DNA of 64,000 bases from Edwardsiella piscicida (GCF_001896205.1 NZ_MPNU01000001.1:363050-427049); one strand, 5' to 3'; positions 46,688 to 61,000 are shown, counted from the first letter of the stretch. The notes: generated by a model not told the origin, from the letters alone. Program-made: numbers and translations.

Positions 46688-48412
46688 TTACTGCGCCTGC
46701 GGCAGCTGCCGCAGGTGCGCCAGAAAACGCTCGGCGTCCATAAAACCGGTGACGCGTGCGTTGTCTAACGGCTGTCCATCGGGAGTGAAAAACAGGATCG
46801 ACGGCAGTCCCAGTACGTTAAGCTGCTGCAGCAGCTGGGCGTGCTGCTCGGTATTGGCGGTCACGTTTGCCTGCAATAGCAGGGTGCCCGCCAGCTGGCT
46901 ACGCACAGCATCATTGCTGAAGGTATATTTCTCAAACTCTTTGCAGGCGGTGCACCAGTCGGCATAGAAGTCCAGCATCACCGGCTGCCTGCGGGCCTTG
47001 GCCTGCGCCAGCGCCTGAGCCAGCTGCTGTGGGGAGTCGATAGGCTGGAACGCCAGGGTTTCACTGACGCCGGTGCTGGCGCGCGGCGCACCGTCGAAGA
47101 CCCAATCCTGCAGCGGGCGGGCGCAGATCAGCGCGGCGCCCAGCAGCAGGATCTGCCAAAGGCGGGTACCGCGGCGGCGTGCGTGCAGGGAGAGGCTGAA
47201 TCCCCACAGGAAGAAGGCGATGCCAAGCAGGCTCCACAGTCTCATGCCCCAGGCTTCGCCCAGTATACGCTCCAGCAGAAAGACCGGCAGCGCCAGGATC
47301 ACAAAGCCAAATCCCTCTTTCACATGCTGCATCCACGGCCCGCTGCGCGGCAGCAGCCGGTTACCAAACAGCGTGACCGCGATAAGCGGGATCCCCATGC
47401 CTAGCGCGTAGAGGTAGAGCGTACCGCCGCCGACCCACAGGTTACCGCTTTGGGCGATATACAGCAGAATGGCGCTGAGGGGCGCGGTGGTGCAGGGAGA
47501 GCAGATCAGACCGGCGAGGGCGCCCATCACGAAGACGCCGAGCAGCGACCCGCTGCGCTGGCGGTTGCTCCATAGCGTCAGCCGGGTTTGCAGCGAAGCG
47601 GGCAGCTGCAGGGTGAACGCCCCGAACATGGAGAGCGCCAGCAGGATAAACAGCAGCGAGAGGCCGATCAGCACGTAGGGGTGCTGAAACGCGGCCTGGA
47701 AGCGCAGCCCGGCGGCGGCCACCACCATGCCCAGCACGGTGTAGGTGATGGCCATTCCCTGTACATAGACCAGCGCCAGCAGGGCGGTATGCCCCCAGCC
47801 GTGGCGCTGTTTCTGGCCCAGGATCAGCGCGGATATCAAGGGGTACATCGGCAGGACGCAGGGGGTAAAGGCGATGCCGATGCCGATCAGCAGCGCCCAC
47901 AGCGCCGGAAAGGGCAGCGTTGGCGCGTGCTCCGTGTTCGCCGCCGCCGTCGCCGCGCCGGGGGACGGTAAGGCGCCGGCGGTCGCGGTTATCGCCTCAA
48001 GGGGAATGCGCCGCGTCTCCGGCGGGTAGCAGAAGCCCGCGGCGGCGCAGCCCTGGTAGGTGACGCTTATCTCGCCCCCCGCCGCGGCGCTGAGCAGGGG
48101 CAGCGTCAGGCTGAGGCCGTCGCGGAAGATGGCGGTCTCCCCCTGAAACTCGTCGTGATGGGGGATCCCCGGCGGCAGCTGCCAAGGACCTAGCTGGGCC
48201 TGATGGGGCGTAATCCGGATCTGTTGACGGTACAGGTAATAGCCGGGCTGGATCTGCCAGCGCAGCGTCAGATGCTCGCCCCGTTGCTGAAAGTCAAAGG
48301 CAAAGGCCTGATTGACCGGAACAAAGCGAGGCTGCTCGCCGAACAGGGAGGCCTGGGCGGGCAGCAGGGTCGTAATAAACAGCGCAATCAGCGCAAAGAT
48401 GCGTTGAGCCAT
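46688..48412 (-). CDS. dsbD: Thiol:disulfide interchange protein DsbD
   Basis: Inner-membrane reductase that moves electrons from cytoplasmic thioredoxin to periplasmic DsbC, DsbG and CcmG. A signal peptide ([21 protein letters not shown]) leads to the N-terminal Ig-like domain with its cysteine pair in [12 protein letters not shown], then eight hydrophobic segments with one Cys in [15 protein letters not shown] FTPCVLP and another in [10 protein letters not shown], and a C-terminal thioredoxin-like domain with C487-x-x-C490 (DWCTACKEF). It is 574 residues (E. coli 565). It overlaps cutA by 25 bp. Confidence 0.97.
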   Translation of the reverse strand: MAQRIFALIALFITTLLPAQASLFGEQPRFVPVNQAFAFDFQQRGEHLTLRWQIQPGYYLYRQQIRITPHQAQLGPWQLPPGIPHHDEFQGETAIFRDGLSLTLPLLSAAAGGEISVTYQGCAAAGFCYPPETRRIPLEAITATAGALPSPGAATAAANTEHAPTLPFPALWALLIGIGIAFTPCVLPMYPLISALILGQKQRHGWGHTALLALVYVQGMAITYTVLGMVVAAAGLRFQAAFQHPYVLIGLSLLFILLALSMFGAFTLQLPASLQTRLTLWSNRQRSGSLLGVFVMGALAGLICSPCTTAPLSAILLYIAQSGNLWVGGGTLYLYALGMGIPLIAVTLFGNRLLPRSGPWMQHVKEGFGFVILALPVFLLERILGEAWGMRLWSLLGIAFFLWGFSLSLHARRRGTRLWQILLLGAALICARPLQDWVFDGAPRASTGVSETLAFQPIDSPQQLAQALAQAKARRQPVMLDFYADWCTACKEFEKYTFSNDAVRSQLAGTLLLQANVTANTEQHAQLLQQLNVLGLPSILFFTPDGQPLDNARVTGFMDAERFLAHLRQLPQAQ

Positions 48413-48756
48413 GATAGGTAGTCTTGATCTCCTGCCTGCACCGGAATGACCAGTAGCTCCGGCGTTTGGTAAGGATGCTGATGTTTCAGATAGGCGAGCA
48501 GGGCCTGCTGATGGCGCCGTTCGCTTTTGATGATCATCTGTACTTCATACTCTTGCTCAAGCTTTCCTTCCCAGTAGTAGAGGGAGGTGGCGCCGGGGAT
48601 CAGGGTCACGCAGGCCGCCAGCTTTTCGCCGAGCAGGGCGGCGGCAAGCTCCTGCGCGCAGGCTTCGTCCGGCGCAGTGCACAGAACCACGACGGCATCG
48701 CTGTGGTCAACGGGAACCGCCGCAGCGGCGGTAAAGGGAGTCACGGTCTGGGACAT
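48388..48756 (-). CDS. cutA: Divalent-cation tolerance protein CutA
   Basis: Small trimeric PII-like protein associated with copper tolerance in E. coli; the molecular role is unclear. The ATG at 48756 gives 122 residues; the open frame continues more than 100 codons upstream without homology. Family blocks are [53 protein letters not shown] (core [16 protein letters not shown]) and [13 protein letters not shown]. The N-terminus is about 10 residues longer than in E. coli. It overlaps the dsbD start by 25 bp, as in E. coli. Confidence 0.95.
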   Translation of the reverse strand: MSQTVTPFTAAAAVPVDHSDAVVVLCTAPDEACAQELAAALLGEKLAACVTLIPGATSLYYWEGKLEQEYEVQMIIKSERRHQQALLAYLKHQHPYQTPELLVIPVQAGDQDYLSWLNASLR

Positions 48757-48841
48757 AGTGGACCTCGCGGCGTTGCCAGTGTTGATGATGATTTCGACAC
48801 TATACCGTGAGGGGGGCGGGCTTGTCAGGCGCAAACGGGCG

Positions 48842-48874
48842 CAAAAATGACAACGGGGCGCAGTGCGCCCCGTT
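48842..48874 (-). terminator. Terminator after dcuA
   Basis: On the minus strand, AACGGGGCGC pairs with GCGCCCCGTT (plus-strand arms 48852-48861 and 48865-48874) with a 3-base loop, followed by GTCATTTTTG. It lies 18 bp after the dcuA stop and separates it from cutA. Confidence 0.75.
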
Positions 48875-48892
48875 AACGTGATGTGTGCGAGA

Positions 48893-50194
48893 TTACAGCA
48901 TAACGCTGCCCAGCAGGAAGCCGAAGCAAACTGACAGGGCCACACCCAGGGTACCCGGGATGAAGAACGGGTGGTTAAAGACCAGTTTACCGATGCGGGT
49001 TGTACCGGTGTCATCCATCTGTACTGCGGCGACCAGCGTCGGGTAGGTCGGCAGGATGAACAGGCCAGACACCGCGGCGAAGGAGGCAACGGCGGTCAGC
49101 GGAGAGACGTTCAGGGCCAGGGCCATCGGCATCAGCGCCTTCGCGGTAGCGGCCTGAGAGTACAGCAGGGCAGAGGCGAAGAAGAAGATGACGGCCAGCA
49201 GCCACGGATGATTCTGGATAACGGTACCGGCGGTTTCTTTGATCCAGTCGATGTTGGCAGAAACGAAGGTATCGCCCAGCCAAGCCACGCCCAGGATACA
49301 GATACAGGCGCTCATACCGGCTTTGAACGTGCTGGAGTTCAGTACGTTATCGGTATCGACACGGCAGATGATGGTGGTCAGGGTGGCCACGCTCAGCATG
49401 ATGATCAGGATGGCGTTGGTGGTGTTCATCAGCGGTTTGGCAACCAGGCCCAGGCTCGGGCTGTTGATGATGGCATAGGCCACCACGGCAACAACGCCCA
49501 GCAGGAACAGCCATACAGAGGTCTGTGCGCCTTTTTTGATTTCAATCTGCTTGTCGCCGCGCAGCGTGATCAGACCCTCTTCCAGACGCTTGCGGTATAC
49601 CGGATCGTTGGACAGTTTGGAGTCAAAGCACCAGGAGACGATCAGAGACATCACCAGGACCGCCAGGAAGGTGGACGGCAGCACAACCATCAGCAGATGG
49701 AGGTAGCTGATACCGTGGCCTTCCATCACGGAAGACATGTAAACCACTGCGGCAGAGATCGGTGATGCGGTAATGGCGATCTGTGCGGATACCACGGCGG
49801 TGGAGAGCGGACGGCATGGTTTGATACCCTGCTCTTTAGCGACTTCGGCGATAACCGGCAGCGCAGACAGGGAGATGTTGCCGGTACCGGCGAAGATGGT
49901 CAGGAGGTAGGTGACGATCGGCGCCAGAATGGTGATGTATTTCGGGTTCTTACGCAGAACTTTTTCAGTCTGGTGAACCAGGTAGTCCATACCACCGGCA
50001 ACCTGCATTGCAGAGATAGCGGCGATAACGGCCATGATGATAGAGATTACGTCGAACGGAATTTTACCCGGTGCAACGCCGATGGCGGCCAGCACCAATA
50101 CCCCAAGACCACCGGCGAAGCCGATCCCGATCCCGCCCAGTCTGGCCCCCAAGAAAATCGCCAGCAGAACAATTACCAGTTCTAGAACTAGCAT
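48893..50194 (-). CDS. dcuA: Anaerobic C4-dicarboxylate transporter DcuA
   Basis: Inner-membrane exchanger for aspartate, fumarate, malate and succinate. It is 433 residues, the E. coli length, with about ten hydrophobic segments. Conserved blocks are [29 protein letters not shown] (start [19 protein letters not shown]), [41 protein letters not shown] and the C-terminal [23 protein letters not shown]. It follows aspA by 115 bp; a terminator lies in between. AspA makes fumarate from imported aspartate, and DcuA exchanges the products. Confidence 0.97.
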   Translation of the reverse strand: MLVLELVIVLLAIFLGARLGGIGIGFAGGLGVLVLAAIGVAPGKIPFDVISIIMAVIAAISAMQVAGGMDYLVHQTEKVLRKNPKYITILAPIVTYLLTIFAGTGNISLSALPVIAEVAKEQGIKPCRPLSTAVVSAQIAITASPISAAVVYMSSVMEGHGISYLHLLMVVLPSTFLAVLVMSLIVSWCFDSKLSNDPVYRKRLEEGLITLRGDKQIEIKKGAQTSVWLFLLGVVAVVAYAIINSPSLGLVAKPLMNTTNAILIIMLSVATLTTIICRVDTDNVLNSSTFKAGMSACICILGVAWLGDTFVSANIDWIKETAGTVIQNHPWLLAVIFFFASALLYSQAATAKALMPMALALNVSPLTAVASFAAVSGLFILPTYPTLVAAVQMDDTGTTRIGKLVFNHPFFIPGTLGVALSVCFGFLLGSVML

Positions 50195-50251
50195 AGTGTT
50201 TCTCCTTAAAATGTAATGATAATAATTCTTGTTTTACTCTCAACTCTGTCA

Positions 50252-50292
50252 ATAAAAAGGCACGGCTGACCATGGGACCAGACGTGCCTTTA
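50252..50292 (-). terminator. Terminator between aspA and dcuA
   Basis: On the minus strand AAAGGCACG and CGTGCCTTT (plus-strand arms 50257-50265 and 50283-50291) pair around an 18-base insert that can itself fold, followed by TTTTTATT. It lies directly after the aspA stop. Read-through or a separate promoter would be needed for dcuA. Confidence 0.85.
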
Positions 50293-50309
50293 ACAATCCG
50301 ATGCGTTAA

Positions 50310-51746
50310 TTATTTTTCGCTTTCATCGGTATAGCGTTTAGCTTTGTAAGCCGGGTGCATCAGGTTTTCAACAGAGAAAATGTCGTCCAGCTGCGCTTCA
50401 GTCAGCAGGCCGCGCTCCAGCACAACTTCGCGTACGCTCTTACCGGTTTCAGCACAGATTTTACCTACGATATCACCATTGTGGTGACCGATGAACGGGT
50501 TCAGGTAGGTAACGATACCGATAGAGTTGAAGACGAATTTTTCGCAGGTTTCTTTGTTGGCAGTGATGCCGTCGATGCATTTCTCACGCAGGTTGTAGCA
50601 ACCGTTGGTCAGCAGAGAGATGGATTCGAACATAGCCTGGCCGATAACCGGCTCCATAACGTTCAGCTGCAGCTGACCGGCTTCTGCTGCCATGGTGACG
50701 CAGGTGTCGTTACCGATGACTTTGAAGCACAGCTGGTTAACCACTTCCGGCACAACCGGGTTAACTTTAGCCGGCATGATGGAGGAACCCGCCTGCAGCT
50801 CCGGCAGGTTGATTTCGTTCAGGCCAGCGCGCGGACCAGAGGAGAGCAGACGCAGGTCATTACAGATTTTGGACAGTTTAACCGCGGTGCGTTTCAGCGC
50901 GCCGTGAACCATCACGTAGGAACCGCAGTCAGAGGTGGCTTCGATCAGGTCTTCAGCCGGTACACACGGCAGGCCGCTGACTTCTGCCAGCTTCTGCACG
51001 GCCAGTTTCTGGTAGCCTTCCGGCGTGTTCAGACCGGTACCGATAGCGGTAGCGCCCAGGTTGACTTCCAGCAGCAGTTCAGCGGTGCGCTGCAGGTTTT
51101 TCACTTCTTCGTTCAGCAGTACGCTGAATGCGTGGAATTCCTGGCCCAGGGTCATCGGTACGGCGTCCTGCAGCTGGGTACGGCCCATCTTCAGGATGTT
51201 TTTGAATTCGTCAGCTTTACGGTCAACGCCTTCACGCAGGTTTTTGATCGCGTCGATCAGCTTCATGATGGAAGCGTAAACGGCGATGCGGAAACCGGTC
51301 GGGTAAGCGTCGTTGGTAGACTGGCATTTGTTCAGGTGGTCGTTCGGGTTCAGGTACTGGTATTCACCTTTTTTGTGACCCAGCAGCTCCAGACCGATGT
51401 TGGCCAGCACTTCGTTGGTGTTCATGTTAACGGAGGTACCGGCGCCGCCCTGGAAAACATCTACCGGGAACTGGTCCATGCATTTGCCGTTGTTCAGGAC
51501 TTCGTCGCAGGCCAGGATGATGGTATCAGCAATTTTACGCGGGATAGTCTGCAGTTCACGGTTAGCCAGCGCTGCCGCTTTTTTAACCATAACCATGCCG
51601 CGAACAAATTCAGGAATATCGCTGATTTTGTCGTTGCTGATGTAGAAGTTTTCCATCGCACGCAGGGTGTGAACGCCATAATAAGCGTCTGCGGGAACTT
51701 CACGAGTGCCTAATAGATCTTCTTCAATACGGATGTTATTTGACAT
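50310..51746 (-). CDS. aspA: Aspartate ammonia-lyase (aspartase)
   Basis: Cytoplasmic enzyme that deaminates L-aspartate to fumarate and ammonia, feeding fumarate respiration. It is 478 residues, as in E. coli. The fumarase/aspartase signature [15 protein letters not shown] is intact, with [40 protein letters not shown] [14 protein letters not shown] and [14 protein letters not shown]. Codon use is unusually even and A/T-tolerant against its neighbours, as expected for a highly expressed gene. Confidence 0.98.
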   Translation of the reverse strand: MSNNIRIEEDLLGTREVPADAYYGVHTLRAMENFYISNDKISDIPEFVRGMVMVKKAAALANRELQTIPRKIADTIILACDEVLNNGKCMDQFPVDVFQGGAGTSVNMNTNEVLANIGLELLGHKKGEYQYLNPNDHLNKCQSTNDAYPTGFRIAVYASIMKLIDAIKNLREGVDRKADEFKNILKMGRTQLQDAVPMTLGQEFHAFSVLLNEEVKNLQRTAELLLEVNLGATAIGTGLNTPEGYQKLAVQKLAEVSGLPCVPAEDLIEATSDCGSYVMVHGALKRTAVKLSKICNDLRLLSSGPRAGLNEINLPELQAGSSIMPAKVNPVVPEVVNQLCFKVIGNDTCVTMAAEAGQLQLNVMEPVIGQAMFESISLLTNGCYNLREKCIDGITANKETCEKFVFNSIGIVTYLNPFIGHHNGDIVGKICAETGKSVREVVLERGLLTEAQLDDIFSVENLMHPAYKAKRYTDESEK

Positions 51747-52110
51747 GAGAACCTTCTTTCATTGATGCCGAATAGTAAATTAGCTAATAAATTAATTTTC
51801 TTTAAGGAACAACAGAGAGAATTCACCGTTCTCTCTTTTATGGACACGATCATATGCTGCTAGGAGGGAAAAGTATGAACCTAGATCACTATATGGTGTA
51901 TCTTATCCCTTTGATTCTCATATCTGTGATAATACTCACAGATAATGTAAATAACTAACAAGAGTTAGCGAAAAAACAGCGATTAAAATAACACCATACG
52001 AATTATATGGACGTTTTTTTTGACTCCAATATAATTTTATTTTTAAAGTACTCGTTTTTTATTTACATTCGTGTAAACAATGAAACAGTCGTTTAAATAG
52101 GAGACACCGT
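51747..52110. promoter_or_regulatory. aspA / fxsA divergent region with a CRP site
   Basis: This 364-bp gap is AT-rich and carries no gene. It holds a perfect CRP core palindrome at 51925-51940 and a TTGAT half-site nearby (51911-51915) that could be part of an FNR box. E. coli aspA is controlled by CRP and by oxygen. The fxsA ribosome-binding site (TAGGAGAC) is at 52098-52105. Confidence 0.55.
51925..51940. promoter_or_regulatory. Perfect CRP-cAMP core site upstream of aspA
   Basis: TGTGA, TAATAC, TCACA matches the CRP consensus at all ten core positions, within a longer palindrome starting ATC and ending GAT. It is about 180 bp upstream of the aspA start. Confidence 0.75.
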
Positions 52111-52587
52111 TTGCGCTGGTTGCCCTTTATCCTGATATTTTTTTATGTCTATATTGAAATATCGATCTTTATCAAAGTCGCTGCCGTTTTAGGCGTTGCA
52201 TTGACGCTGCTGCTGGTGATCTTGACCTCCTGCCTCGGTGCATCGCTGGTGCGTAATCAGGGAATGAAGACGCTGATGCAGATGCAGCAGAAGCTGGCGA
52301 TGGGGGAGAGCCCCGCCGCAGAGATGATTAAAAGCGTGTCGCTGGTGATGGCGGGTCTGCTGCTGCTGCTGCCGGGGTTCTTTACGGACTTCCTCGGCCT
52401 GCTGCTGATGCTGCCGCCGGTGCAGAAGCGCTTGGCGCTGAAGCTGCTTCCTTATTTCCGTATCTACCGCAGCGGTGGTCCGGGCGATGGCGGCGGACCG
52501 GGCGGTGGACCGGGCGGCGGCGGCCATACCTTTGACGGTGAGTTTGAGCGCAAGGATGACGATCGTCAGCGTCTGGATAATAAATGA
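52111..52587 (+). CDS. fxsA: FxsA family membrane protein
   Basis: Inner-membrane protein of 158 residues; in E. coli its overproduction blocks exclusion of phage T7 by the F plasmid. The start is TTG, supported by the ribosome-binding site TAGGAGAC and by the match to E. coli FxsA (MRWLPF...). Blocks are FFYVYIEISIFIKVAAVLGVALT, EMIKSVSLVMAGLLLLLPGFFTDFLGLLLMLPPVQK (core LLLLLPGFFTDFLGLLL) and a Gly-rich tail ending in a charged stretch. The E. coli gene between fxsA and groS (yjeH) is absent here. Confidence 0.94.
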   Translation: MRWLPFILIFFYVYIEISIFIKVAAVLGVALTLLLVILTSCLGASLVRNQGMKTLMQMQQKLAMGESPAAEMIKSVSLVMAGLLLLLPGFFTDFLGLLLMLPPVQKRLALKLLPYFRIYRSGGPGDGGGPGGGPGGGGHTFDGEFERKDDDRQRLDNK

Positions 52588-52592
52588 ATCCC

Positions 52593-52625
52593 CTCGGCCC
52601 GCCTTTCCGGCGGGCCGCTGTCATT
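52593..52625 (+). terminator. Hairpin terminator after fxsA
   Basis: CGGCCCGCC (52595-52603) and GGCGGGCCG (52609-52617) form a 9-bp stem with a 5-base loop, 7 bp after the fxsA stop; the tail CTGTCATTTCT is partly T-rich. Confidence 0.6.
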
Positions 52626-52685
52626 TCTGGGTTGCATCTTCGGCTTTCGCAGGTTAAAAAAAAGCGAATTTTTTTGTCGCGCCCC

Positions 52686-52714
52686 CTTGAAGGTGGGAAG
52701 CGGCGCCCCAATCT
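52686..52714 (+). promoter_or_regulatory. Sigma32 heat-shock promoter of groES-groEL
   Basis: CTTGAA (52686-52691), a 14-bp spacer and CCCCAATCT (52706-52714) match the sigma32 consensus and the E. coli groE promoter, whose -35 region CCCCCTTGAA is the same. It lies about 90 bp before the groES start. Confidence 0.9.
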
Positions 52715-52716
52715 AG

Positions 52717-53097
<381 letters not shown>

Positions 53098-53144
53098 TCG
53101 CCGCATCCGCATAGCGCTCGCAATATCCAATTGAACGAATTTAA

Positions 53145-54800
<1,656 letters not shown>

Positions 54801-54902
54801 TGCGCCGCGCGCCGCTGCTAGCCTAGCGGGCAGCGCATCGTGACCATGTCCCTCACCGGCCGTGGTCACGGCGTTGCCGCGGAAGCAGCACGAGAAAAAA
54901 CG

Positions 54903-54938
54903 AATCCGGGCCTGAATACAGGCCCGGATTTTTTTTGC
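54903..54938 (+). terminator. Rho-independent terminator of groESL
   Basis: AATCCGGGCCTG (54903-54914) and CAGGCCCGGATT (54919-54930) form a perfect 12-bp stem with an AATA loop, followed by eight or more Ts. It ends the groE operon. Confidence 0.97.
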
Positions 54939-55050
54939 CATGTCGGCGCCCCCTGGCCTTAAGGCCCGTCGCCGAGGGCGATGAGATGAGAGACCGAGCG
55001 CTTGGCATGGGGAGGTCGATATACCCACATCAAACGCTCTGTCCGTCACA

Positions 55051-55076
55051 CGCAGGCGGCGTTTACGCCGCTTGCG
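55051..55076 (-). terminator. Hairpin after the giant adhesin gene
   Basis: CGCAGGCGGCG (55051-55061) and CGCCGCTTGCG (55066-55076) pair with one wobble around TTTA, 21 bp beyond the adhesin stop. No U-run follows on the minus strand, so it is a weak or Rho-assisted terminator candidate. Confidence 0.4.
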
Positions 55077-55096
55077 CCCGGGGCGTGACGGCGGTT

Positions 55097-58000
55097 CTAT
55101 AGCTCATAATGATCCGCCTCAACGTTAATGTGATCCGTCACAATTGCGCTCAGCGCCGCCATATCCTGCGCCTGATAATCGGTATGCGGCGGCGTGTCGC
55201 TGGTGCTTGCCTGGGTGAAGGTGCCGCTGGCGGTCGCCGTATTGCCCGCCGCGTCGGTCGCGGTGATGGTGTAAGGATTCTCGCCCGGTTTGACCTCCTG
55301 CGATGGCAGAGCGACCTGCCAGTTTTCACCGTCGATGCTGGCCTGATAGTCATGGCCATTCAGCGTCACCGTGATCTGTACGCTCTCCTGAGCGTCCACG
55401 GTACCTTTTAGGGTCACCGAGTCATCGAGGGTGTTGGCCTCAGCGTGCGCATTGGGCTGCGCGGGGGGAAGGGTATCGACGGTTAACTGATGGTGCAGCT
55501 GACTTGCGTTACCTGCCGCATCTTTAGCCGTAATCGTATAGTCATAGGTGGCATCGGTAAGGGGATGATCGACCGTCAGTTGCCACTTCCCGGCATCATC
55601 TGCCGTCGTGACATACTCTTTATGGTCAATGGACAGGGATATTTCAGCATGGGCTTCCGCGCTCCCGGAAAACGTCGGCGTATTCTGCTGGGTGATACCC
55701 TCGCTAAGCGCTCCGCCGTCGGCGTCGGGCACCAGCGCTCCCTGCAGAGGCTCAGGGGGACGGGTATCAATGGTGAGGGTGTGGGTGGTAAGCGCGGAGG
55801 TATTCCCCGCGACATCGCTGGCCTGCAGCGTGTAGTGGTAGGTGCCGTCGCTCAGCGACGCGCTCTCGGGCAGCGTAAAATACCATGCGCCGCGGTTGTC
55901 TGACGGGATCAGATAGGTCTTCTGGTTGAGCGTCAGCATGATCATGGCATTCGGCTCCGTGGTTCCATTAAATACCGGCGTGGCCACCGCGATGATATTG
56001 TCACCGTCAGGATCCACCAATGCGCCGCCGTCAGGCGCCGCCGGCGCCAGGGTGTCAATGGTGATGCTGCCCTGGGTCTGCGCGGATACATTCCCCGCCT
56101 TATCGCTGGCCTGCAGCGTATAGTGGTAGGTGCCATCGCTCAGCGCCGCGCTCTCGGGCAGGGTAAAGCGCCAGGTTCCATCATCCGCGGCAGAGAAGCG
56201 ATAGGTCTGATTATTGAGCGTCAGCGCAATCGTGGCATTCGGCTCGGTGGTTCCATTAAACATCGGCGTGGTGACCGTTGTAATATTGTCGCCAACGGTG
56301 CCGCTATCCGACGTTGATGACAATCCTCCGCCCGGCGCCGATGGTGCCTGGGTATCAATGGTCACCTGCGCGGTGGACGAGCTGGTGTTGCCGGCGTTAT
56401 CGGTAGCGACCACGTGGTAGTCGTGGCTCCCCTCATCCAGAGGACGGGTAAGGGGAATGCGCCATTGGCCACTGGCGTCGGCCGTCGTCGTATACAGATT
56501 GCCGGCGATGGTCAGCGTAATCGTCGCATGGGCGCTGCTAAGCCCGATCAGCGTTGGCGTGGTGTTGTTGGTGATACCATCCCCCACCGTGCCACTGTCG
56601 CTCTCGCTGGCCAATCCTCCGCCCGGCGCCGATGGTGCCTGGGTATCAATGGTCACCTGCGCGGTGGACGAGCTGGTGTTGCCGGCGCTATCGGTGGCGA
56701 CCACGTGGTAGTCGTGGTTCCCCTCGCCCAGGGGATGGGTAAGGGGAATGCGCCATTGGCCGCTGGCGTCGGCCGTCGTCGTATACAGATTGCCGGCGAT
56801 GGTCAGCGTAATCGTCGCATGGGCGTCGCTCAGTCCGATCAGCGTTGGCGTGGTGTTGTTGGTGATGCCATCCCCCACCGTGCCACTGTCGCTCTCGCTG
56901 GCCAATCCTTGTACCTGCAGATGACAGGCACGGTCCAGGGTGAGACTGCCGGTAAGCGGCGCGGACTGATTACCGGCGACATCTTTAATCACGATCTGGT
57001 AGGGATGGTCGCCTTCACTCAGGGGCGTCGTCACGGCAAGCTTCCAGTGGCCGCTCTGATCGGCAACGGTACGGTAGGTTTTCCCCTCGATGGTGACAAT
57101 AACGGTGACCCCGGCGGGCGCGGAGCCCGAGAAATTGGGGGTGGCGTTGTTGGTGATGCTGTCCTCCAGAGTGCCTGAGTCACTGTCTCGATCCAGCCCC
57201 CCGGTCACTTGGCCGATCAACGCCTCGGTTTTTATTGTGAGCGCCCCCTCGACGGGGGTACTGCTGTTCTCTGACCGATCCGTGACCGATACCCTGTAGT
57301 CGTGCTCTCCCTCGCCCAGCGGGGTGGTTACGGTGATTTGCCAGTTTCCGGCATGATCGGCGACCGTCGTATAGTCGTGACCGTCGATGTGCAGGGTGAC
57401 GGTGGCACCAGGCTTGGTCTGTCCGATAAAGGTGGGTTTGTCTACATTGGTGATCGCGTCACCGGATACGCCGCTGTCTGACGCCGCACTGAGCCGTACC
57501 GTGGTCGTCGGCGGAAGATCGTCGATGGTGAACTGTCCATTGATCGCGGCGGTGGTGCCTGCCGTATTGGTGGCGGTAATGGTATAGGCATAGTGGCCAT
57601 TCGGCAGATCCGGTAAGTCCAGCGTCCATTCCCCCGTGGCCGACACGACCGGCGTATAGGAAATGCCATTCAGGACGATCGCGATGACGGCGCCAGGCTC
57701 GGTGATGCCCTTGAGCGTCTGATGATGATTATTGGTCCATCCATCAACCACATTGGGATCGGCCTGACTATCCAACCCACCATTTAAGACGAGGCTGGCG
57801 CTGTCTATCGTTACACTGCCCGATATCGTTGCACTGTTGCCCGCTTTATCGACGGTGGCGATCTGGTAATCGTAGGTACCATCGGCGAGGGCGCGTGGAA
57901 CCGTAAACTGCCATTGCCCTGAGTCATCGGCGTTCACGGTATAGGATTGACCCGCTAGCGTGATGGTGACTTTCAAGCCGGGTTCCGTGGTGCCTTTTAA

Positions 58001-61000
58001 CGTGGGGCGGTCTACGTTGGTAATCCCATCGCCCGCGATCCCACTGTCGCTCAGGGGATCCAGTTCGCCGGTTAAGGACGGCGGCGTGACATCGGGGATC
58101 ATATTGATAACATAGGTGTTTTGAATACCATAGCTATCGGTGACGGTCAGCGACCAGTGCGTCGCTCCCAGCGCGGGGATGCCGGAGGGAAAGAGCTCCG
58201 GCGGCAGGTCTATCTTCCATGTGCCGTCGGCGTTAACGGTGGCCGTATAGGCCTGGCCATGCTCGGTGAGGGCGGAAAGGGTAATGGTATCGCCTGGCGT
58301 CCCATGGCCGATAAGGGTGGGGGAGGACGTGTTATAGAACACCTCGTTGACTTTATCGCTCTCGCCTCCTAAGTAATCTTCGTGGGTACCGAAGCTGACG
58401 AGCGGCGGCTGGACATGGCCGTTGCTGATGGTGCCGGTATATTGCCCGGTGTTCCCCGCGCTATCCGTGGAGGTAATGGTGTACTCATAGGATTGTCCCG
58501 GCTGCAGGTTGCTATCCAGGGTGATCGACCAAAAGCCGTTGGCATCCGCGGTGGTGGTAAAGCGTTTACCATCAATGAGCACGGTCACTTCGCGGTGAGG
58601 CTCGACGTGCCCCTGCAGCGTCGGGTTAGGGTTGGTGGAGGCGCTGGGATCGTTCGGGGCCTGATCCTGCGTCGATAATCCTCCGCTCACCTCCGGTGGG
58701 GTGAGGTCGACGGTAAAGGTGCCGTTGAAGGTGGTGGTGTTTTGCCCCGCGCTCTCCGTCAGCTTGTAGGTGTACTCCCCCTCTGCCAGCGGGGCGCCGG
58801 GGAGCGGGAATGTCCATATTCCGTTGGCATTCACCGGGATATCGTATTCGCGTCCGGCAAACTCGATGCGCAGCGTCGATCCGATCGTCGCCTTGCCACT
58901 CAGCGCCGGGGCGGTGTTGTTGGTGATATTATCGCCGGCAATACCGCTATCATCATTGAAATCCAGGTTCCCCGAGAGCATGGTGCGCGTAATGGTGGCC
59001 GTGTGGGTGGTTTCCGTGCCGAATTTATCCACCAATGTCAGGGTGTACTCGTGAACCCCAAAGCTCAGCGCTGCGTCGGCCGGCAGGGAGAAAGACCAAT
59101 GGGTTCCGCCATCGGTAATGGTCAATGGATAGGTTTTGCCGCCGATCGTGATGGTGCCGTGGAGATTGTCCGAGGCGGCACCACCGCTGATGGTTCCCTG
59201 CAGCGTGGGGTTGGTGACCGAGGTCAGCTTATCGCCTTTGGTATCCGAGTCCGTCTCTTCGGAGAGTCCATCGGTAATGGTTAGCTTACGCTTGGCGATA
59301 AAAATGGCATCGACGGTGCCGGCGCTGTTGCCGGCGCTATCGGTCGCGGTGACCCAATATTTAATCTCCTGCTCTAGACCATTATCCAGGGCGATGCCAT
59401 GCGGTAGCTGGAATCGCCAGGTACCATCACTCGAGATATCCGTAATATCGTATATATTTCCATTGATACTGATGGTGAGTTTTACACCCGGTTCGGCCCA
59501 GCCTTTAATCGTTGGCGTAAGCAGATTCGTCCAGTATCTATCCTGTACCCCGGTATCATCGATCTCGTTCAGGGCGGCGTTGTTCATCCGCGGCGCGGAG
59601 CTATCAATGGTGATGTTTCCCTGGGTGGTGTTTTGATTCCCCGCGATATCCGTCATGATCACGGTGTAGCCTAGCGTGCCGTTAGGGAGCGTATGTGAAG
59701 GGCCTAAAAGCCAGTTGCCGTTTTGATCGGCCGTCGTCGTGAAGGTCACACCATCAATGATGAGGGAGACGGTGGCTCCCGGCTCGGTTTTACCGGTAAA
59801 CTGGGGACGTCTATCCGAGGTGATCATATCCCCTTTAATATAACTGTCGCTTGCATCGGTTAATACAACCGTGGCACCGGGCGCGAGTGAGTCAATAAAG
59901 ATATTGTTATTGATGGTGGATGATAATCCACTGTTGGGATCGGTGGCGACGACCGTATATCCATTGTGGCCTTCGTTTAACGGCTGTGAAATATCGATAG
60001 ACCATGAGCCATCGGCCGCCGCAATCGTCGTATAGCTGTTGCCGGCAATGGTGAGTAATATCGTAACGCCGGGCGTTGCCTGACCCACGATTGTGGGTTT
60101 TTTGACATTGGTGATGCTATCGCCCTGGATCCCGCTGTCGCTATCGGGATCCAGTTGGGCTGAAACCTTAGGGGGCTGGTTGCCGGAGGGAATATAGGTA
60201 AACTGGCCTGTCACGGTCGATATATTCCCGGCGAGATCCTCCGCGGTTACCGTGTAGCTATTGGTGCCCGGTACGGCATCGCTCGGCAGCGTCAGCTGCC
60301 AGTTACCCAGCTCATCAACGGAGGCACTATAGCTGTGACCATTGAACTCCACGGTGACCAGGCTACCGGGTTCGGCTTTCCCGCTTAGCTTCGGCCTTAT
60401 TTGGTCTGTGGTACTGTCATTATCCCCGGGGATCGCGCTGGTGAAATCAAGCCGTGCATCGACGTGTGACAGCGTATCGATAGTAAAATGATGTTCGGCA
60501 GTCGAGGTATTGCCTGCACTATCCGTCGTTTTTACCGTGTAGGTATAGGTACCGTCGCTCAGCGAATCCTTCAGGCTGATACTCCACATCCCATCAGCGT
60601 CGCTAGTTTGGCTATAGAGAGTATCGTTAAAGGTGATTTCAACTCGGGCGCCGGGTTCGCTATGTCCCGTCAATGTCGGTTTGACCACATTGGTAATGCC
60701 GTCCTGCGGGTCTCGACCGCTGTCAGATGCCTCATCCAGACCGGCGTCAGCCGGCGGCGGTGTGGTATCAATGACGAGGGTACCGTCGATCGTGGTCGTG
60801 CTTCCGGCGGCATTTTCAACGGTTATGGTGTAGTGATAGCTATCATCCGCCAAGGGTTCATCGATCGGTAAACGCCACTGGCCATCGGCCCCGACCTCAA
60901 TACGGTATGCGTGATTATTGATGGTGAAGAGCAGCGTGGTATTCGGCGTAGCGCTGCCATGAAACGTTGGTTGATTGACGGCGGTAATTCCGTCACTCTG

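Noticed and set aside
50355..51713. 452-residue plus-strand frame opposite aspA
   Set aside because: Antisense shadow of aspA produced by its biased codon use.
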